A DNA stretch of 9,906 nt from Candidatus Pelagibacter sp. TMED197 (GTDB taxonomy: Bacteria; Pseudomonadota; Alphaproteobacteria; Pelagibacterales; Pelagibacteraceae): positions 1 through 9,906 of the forward strand of contig NHIU01000009.1 in the NCBI GenBank assembly GCA_002169755.1, written 5' to 3'. Position 1 is the stretch's first letter. Each line of letters begins with the position of its first letter. Of this stretch, positions 6,892-9,906 are shown piece by piece. A program made the translations under genes and the position numbers. The notes under the pieces were generated by a model. That model made no database searches. It worked only from the letters and a program-made list of their open reading frames with translations, and was not told where the DNA came from.

Positions 6892-8035
6892 CTCCCCAAA
6901 TCAAATAATTTAAAGATGTTGCTAAACTTTTAAAAAAATTAACCTTAGTTAATTTCTCTGAGGCGTACAGGGGTAATTTCTTAATAACACTGTTTTTGTC
7001 TAAAATAACTAGATTTGCAACTTTTTGATCTTTTTTAATTGGAGCTTTGATAGGTCCATCATACTCTAAAAAAACTTTAAGATGTCTAGTATCTTTTTTG
7101 CTTAACGTTAGATAAAAATTGTCTTTGCTAACAGCTTTAATCTTATTTTTTTCACCGAGCCAAGTATTTATCTCAAAAAAAGTCTCTTCAGCCTTAGCAA
7201 TTTCGTAGGTATCTGTATTTCTAAATCCCCAATTCAATAATTTTAAAGACTCAGAACTTCTAAAATTTTTATTTGGAAAACCAGATCCTACTGCAATAAT
7301 TCTTCTATCTTCTTTTTTCATTGTGCTAGCCAATGAATATTGTTCTACTGCCAAATATCCAGTCTTAATACCATCTACACCAACTTTTTTATATAATAAA
7401 GGATTTCGGTTTCCTTGTTTAATTGGATCTCCGCCTGTTCTATCCCATGTAAAAGTTTTATCAGCATATATTTTATAAAATTCAGGATAATTAACGATTA
7501 GATATTTTGACATTATAGCGATGTCTCTAACAGTAGAGTAATTATCAGGATGATTGATGCCAGATGAATTTGAAAAATTTGTAGCTGACATACCAATCTC
7601 AGATGCTTTTTCATTCATCATTTCTGCAAACACCTCCTCAGATCCGGCTATTCCTTCAGCTAAAGCAACACAGGCATCGTTACCAGAGGCTATTATAATT
7701 CCTTTTAATAGATCATCTACTGCAACTTCATCATTTACCATAATAAACATTGATGAATAACCACTTTGCGATAATCTCCATGCGTTTTCAGAGATTACAA
7801 ATTTATCATCCAAAGATAGCTTGCCTTTTTTAATTAAATCAAAAGCTATAATTGTGGTCATAATTTTAGTCATCGATGCTGGATATATTTGTGCGTCTGG
7901 TTCTAACTCGTATAAAACTTCATCTGAATGATAATCCACAACAATAGCAGTTCTTGCATTAAGTTTGATTTCTGCAGGAGCAATAGAGTAGAAATTAAAA
8001 GCTGCTAGCAGAAATATAATTGTAAATTTATTCAT
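6884..8035 (-). CDS. D-alanyl-D-alanine carboxypeptidase (PBP5/6 type, peptidase S11)
   Basis: This is a low-molecular-weight penicillin-binding protein that removes the terminal D-Ala from peptidoglycan pentapeptides in the periplasm. The 383 residues show a signal peptide (about 1-21, ending APA before E22) and a serine peptidase domain with SMTK (S54-K57), SGN (117-119) and KTG (224-226). A PBP5-type C-terminal beta domain (roughly 280-360) follows. The final segment FFKSLATSLNYLIWGDV could be the amphipathic membrane anchor. All catalytic motifs are intact. I cannot tell dacA from dacC orthology, so no symbol is given. It overlaps the RlpA-like gene upstream by 8 bases (ATGAATAA) and tmk downstream by 8 (ATGTATAA). 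With its two upstream neighbours it makes a peptidoglycan-remodelling block. Confidence 0.95.
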   Translation of the reverse strand: MNKFTIIFLLAAFNFYSIAPAEIKLNARTAIVVDYHSDEVLYELEPDAQIYPASMTKIMTTIIAFDLIKKGKLSLDDKFVISENAWRLSQSGYSSMFIMVNDEVAVDDLLKGIIIASGNDACVALAEGIAGSEEVFAEMMNEKASEIGMSATNFSNSSGINHPDNYSTVRDIAIMSKYLIVNYPEFYKIYADKTFTWDRTGGDPIKQGNRNPLLYKKVGVDGIKTGYLAVEQYSLASTMKKEDRRIIAVGSGFPNKNFRSSESLKLLNWGFRNTDTYEIAKAEETFFEINTWLGEKNKIKAVSKDNFYLTLSKKDTRHLKVFLEYDGPIKAPIKKDQKVANLVILDKNSVIKKLPLYASEKLTKVNFFKSLATSLNYLIWGDV

Positions 8036-8765
8036 TGATACTTATATCTAGTTCTTCAAAACCGAAGCTCTTGAGTTGAATGTAATCATTTTTCATTAAA
8101 TTAATAGAGTTATAAGGTCCTGCTAAAAGTGCAGTTTTATTAGATTCTATTGATTTAATAAACAATTTTTTATTATTAAAATTTATCAATTCTTGAACGA
8201 TTCTATTTTTAAGTGAAATTGCAGAGCTTTTCGAGTAGAACTCCCCTATAAGAATATATAAATTATCTTTTAATCCTTTTGTTTTAACTTCAGTATTTTT
8301 AGAAATATTATTAATTTTGACAGATTCTACTGGTGCCTTGTTGTGGGTCTTTTTTTCTTCCTTAAATATCTTAGTCTTTTTTGCAACAAAAGATTTATTT
8401 TTTTTTACCTCTATTATTTCAACAATTGGTAAATTTTTTGAAAGATTTAACTTTTTTGCAACAGGTTCTGTTATTAAAATTTTATAAAAATCCGGGTATT
8501 GAAATCTTTTGTTGTTTTTTAGGACTATTGAGTCATTTGTTTTAAGGTTAATTATTCTAATTAAAGCACCTGGTTTTATATTATTGTGAGCTACCTGTAA
8601 GATACTATTATCTAGTTTTTTTTTAATTATTTTTTTTTCAAAGTCCTCTTCATTGTATATATATGCAAATCCTTTAGAATAAAAAGTTTTATTTGACTCT
8701 AATTTAGAATAATTTTGTGTACATGATGTTAAAAACCAAATAATTATTAATAAACTATATTTCAT
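8028..8765 (-). CDS. RlpA-like lipoprotein with C-terminal SPOR domain, catalytic residue lost
   Basis: A short signal peptide ends in a lipobox, LTSC, with the lipidated cysteine at C15, indicating a lipoprotein, probably in the outer membrane. Residues about 28-120 resemble the RlpA double-psi beta-barrel: VAHNNIKPGALIRIINL matches the family AAH..LP.GT.V.V.NL stretch, and ITEPVAKKLNL matches the later LS.AAA..LGL part. A low-complexity Lys-rich linker follows, then a SPOR domain (about 168-243) of the type that binds denuded glycan strands at the septum. Relative to H60, D52 is where the conserved Asp lies, but the conserved Glu is K49, and the NDRGP segment is NNKRF. Lytic transglycosylase activity is therefore doubtful. 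ATG at 8765 is preferred over an in-frame TTG at 8771. It overlaps mltB by 11 bases. Confidence 0.75.
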   Translation of the reverse strand: MKYSLLIIIWFLTSCTQNYSKLESNKTFYSKGFAYIYNEEDFEKKIIKKKLDNSILQVAHNNIKPGALIRIINLKTNDSIVLKNNKRFQYPDFYKILITEPVAKKLNLSKNLPIVEIIEVKKNKSFVAKKTKIFKEEKKTHNKAPVESVKINNISKNTEVKTKGLKDNLYILIGEFYSKSSAISLKNRIVQELINFNNKKLFIKSIESNKTALLAGPYNSINLMKNDYIQLKSFGFEELDISINE

Positions 8766-9774
8766 TTTCAAAATATTCTTTTAGTGTACAAACTGCGAGA
8801 GCGAATCTTAAAGATCTGTTCCATTTCAATATCTTTTCATAATTTCCATAAACTAAAAAAGCTGGTTTATAAGTTTTTGCGCCAGGTATAATATCTTTAT
8901 CTGGAGTTATAATTGCAGATAATAAATTGTCATCTATTTTTAAATCACTAGAACTTGTTATATATTTTTTAAAATACTTAACCTTTTTTTTATTTATAAG
9001 GTTTTTAGCAGAAGAATTTAAATATTTTTTAGGTATATCGTTTTCTAAATTAATTTTTGTAAAACAAGGTTCGTTTAAATTCCATCCAATTTTATTTAAA
9101 TAGTTGGCTGCAGAGGCAAAAGAATCTTCTGTATCTTTTAAATCAATGATTTTATTTTTATTGTAGTCTATCGCATAATCTTTAATTGTTCTTGGCATAA
9201 ACTGAAAATTACCAAAAGCTCCAGCCCAAGAACCAAATAAAATATTTTTTTCAACTATTCCTTTGTCTATCAAGCGTAACAATATTATTAATTCTTTTGT
9301 AAAGAAATCACTCCTTCTTTTGTCAAAACTTAATGTTGCCAAAGAAGATATAATATCCATTTTTCCAAGATATTTGCCAAAGTTAGTTTCTATACCCATT
9401 AATGCTAAGAGTAATTCTTTTTCTATTGAAAATTTCCTCTCTATTTGATCTATAAGAGTCTTTTCTTTTTTATATAATGATAGACCCTTTTGAATTTTTT
9501 TTTTATTAGTTCTTTTCTTTATATAAGTAAATGTATCCTCATAAAATTCCGGTTGATATCTATCATACTTAATTACACTAGGTAAAAATTGTGCATCTGA
9601 CATTACGTCTTCTACAACGTCCTTGGAGATTCCTTTATCTATAGCTTTTTTTTTAAAATCCTCTATCCATTCATTAAAATCATGATTATCAGCCAAAGAG
9701 GAAAAAGGCAGAATGAGAAAAATTATAATTAAATTTAAAATTTTTAAGTTTTTAAGCATTTTTGTGAATATCAT
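8755..9774 (-). CDS. mltB: Lytic murein transglycosylase, MltB family (GH103)
   Basis: The enzyme cleaves the MurNAc-GlcNAc bond of peptidoglycan, leaving a 1,6-anhydro end, in the periplasm. The 339 residues begin with a signal peptide (hydrophobic 11-28, likely cut after SSLA). No lipobox Cys is present, so it is soluble or uncleaved, unlike E. coli MltB. The catalytic Glu is E129 in LMGIETNFGKY. GSWAGAFGNFQFMPRT (181-196) and the DTEDSFASAANYL region (214-226) are hallmark MltB segments. The normal soluble core is complete and there is no C-terminal peptidoglycan-binding domain. ATG at 9774 is used; an ATG five codons in (9759) would also give a good signal peptide, and neither has a Shine-Dalgarno. 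It is the first gene of the leftward operon and is followed by the RlpA-like gene at an 11-base overlap. Confidence 0.94.
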   Translation of the reverse strand: MIFTKMLKNLKILNLIIIFLILPFSSLADNHDFNEWIEDFKKKAIDKGISKDVVEDVMSDAQFLPSVIKYDRYQPEFYEDTFTYIKKRTNKKKIQKGLSLYKKEKTLIDQIERKFSIEKELLLALMGIETNFGKYLGKMDIISSLATLSFDKRRSDFFTKELIILLRLIDKGIVEKNILFGSWAGAFGNFQFMPRTIKDYAIDYNKNKIIDLKDTEDSFASAANYLNKIGWNLNEPCFTKINLENDIPKKYLNSSAKNLINKKKVKYFKKYITSSSDLKIDDNLLSAIITPDKDIIPGAKTYKPAFLVYGNYEKILKWNRSLRFALAVCTLKEYFENEI

Positions 9775-9818
9775 AAATGAGAAGTATTAACTAGTATTTG
9801 AAATAATCTATATGATTA

Positions 9819-9847
9819 TTGTTATTTTACTACTTTGATAGTAATAA
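9819..9847 (+). promoter_or_regulatory. Candidate promoter of tRNA-Ser
   Basis: TTGTTA (9819-9824), a 17-base spacer and TAATAA (9842-9847) form a plausible sigma-70 promoter. RNA would start near 9854, about 14 bases before the tRNA 5' end at 9868. It overlaps the candidate leftward promoter on the other strand. The call rests on sequence match and position only. Confidence 0.35.
9827..9844. repeat. Short inverted repeat in the mltB/tRNA-Ser gap
   Basis: TTACTA (9827-9832) and TAGTAA (9839-9844) form a perfect 6-bp dyad around a 6-base centre. It lies between and partly over the candidate promoters for mltB and tRNA-Ser, where an operator could sit. In DNA this AT-rich such a dyad can easily arise by chance. 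Confidence 0.25.
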
Positions 9848-9867
9848 GAATAGTTAATTAAATTCAA
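9838..9867 (-). promoter_or_regulatory. Weak candidate promoter of the leftward eight-gene operon
   Basis: On the minus strand TTGAAT (9862-9867), an 18-base spacer and TACTAT (9838-9843) give a possible sigma-70 promoter, placing the start near 9831 with a leader of about 57 bases. The -35 box abuts the first base of tRNA-Ser. Other AT-rich hexamers nearer the gene (for example TATAGA on the minus strand around 9808) lack a good -35. This is the only non-coding DNA upstream of the operon, so some promoter must be here. Confidence 0.25.
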
Positions 9868-9906
9868 GGAGAGGTGGCTGAGCGGTTGAAAGCACTGGTC
9901 TTGAAA
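9868..9906 (+). tRNA. tRNA-Ser (anticodon UGA), 3' part cut by window edge
   Basis: The gene opens with acceptor strand GGAGAGG (9868-9874), then TG, and a D arm GCTGAGCGGTTGAAAGC typical of class II serine tRNAs. The 5' anticodon stem CTGGT and the loop CTTGAAA follow, which puts anticodon TGA at 9902-9904. The window ends at the last loop base, so the rest of the anticodon stem, the long variable arm, the T arm and the 3' acceptor strand are outside. UGA reads UCN serine codons. Confidence 0.93.

Noticed and set aside
7554..7760. Plus-strand open frame of 68 codons, with similar ones at 5745-5957 and 9263-9448
   Set aside because: These are shadows of the carboxypeptidase, holB and mltB genes, with no independent support.
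7884..8035. Beta-lactamase as an alternative identity for the SMTK/SGN/KTG protein
   Set aside because: The S11 motif set, the length, the PBP5-like C-terminal domain and the peptidoglycan gene context all fit a D,D-carboxypeptidase better than a resistance enzyme.

Overview
The window is a gene-dense, strongly AT-rich stretch of bacterial chromosome. Three things point to a streamlined marine alphaproteobacterium, most likely of the SAR11/Pelagibacterales type: the low G+C with Lys/Asn/Ile-rich proteins, the near absence of intergenic DNA, and the order mltB, RlpA-like, D,D-carboxypeptidase, tmk, holB, metG, tatD, MBL hydrolase, which I recall from alphaproteobacterial genomes. This placement is inferred from gene order and composition; no database was searched.

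Layout. The left edge (1-65) holds most of a tRNA-Pro(UGG) gene on the minus strand. A 74-base gap (66-139) carries back-to-back promoter candidates for that tRNA and for a rightward three-gene operon: nhaA (Na+/H+ antiporter), a SufU/IscU-type Fe-S sulfur-transfer or scaffold protein, and an exported glutathione-peroxidase-family enzyme (140-2258). This operon meets a leftward eight-gene operon (9774 down to 2248) tail to tail, with an 11-base coding overlap. A possible intrinsic terminator for the rightward operon lies inside the 3' end of the opposing gene. A 93-base gap (9775-9867) then separates the leftward operon from a tRNA-Ser(UGA) gene cut off by the right edge.

The leftward operon begins with three cell-wall genes: an MltB-type lytic transglycosylase, a degenerate RlpA-like lipoprotein with a SPOR domain, and a D-alanyl-D-alanine carboxypeptidase. 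It continues with DNA precursor and replication genes (tmk, holB), then metG, a TatD-family metal-dependent hydrolase, and a PhnP-like metallo-beta-lactamase-fold hydrolase. Every junction in both operons overlaps by 1 to 11 bases. As a result every base from 140 to 9774 is protein-coding, and expression within the operons must rest largely on translational coupling.

I found no mobile element, CRISPR array, toxin-antitoxin pair, phage gene or clearly novel system. The points most worth a second look concern compaction: a recurrent 8-base ATGNATAA overlap, a shared TTGAAAATGA junction, TTG start usage, 10-base homopolymers inside genes, the terminator inside a gene, and reduced versions of MetRS, delta-prime and RlpA.
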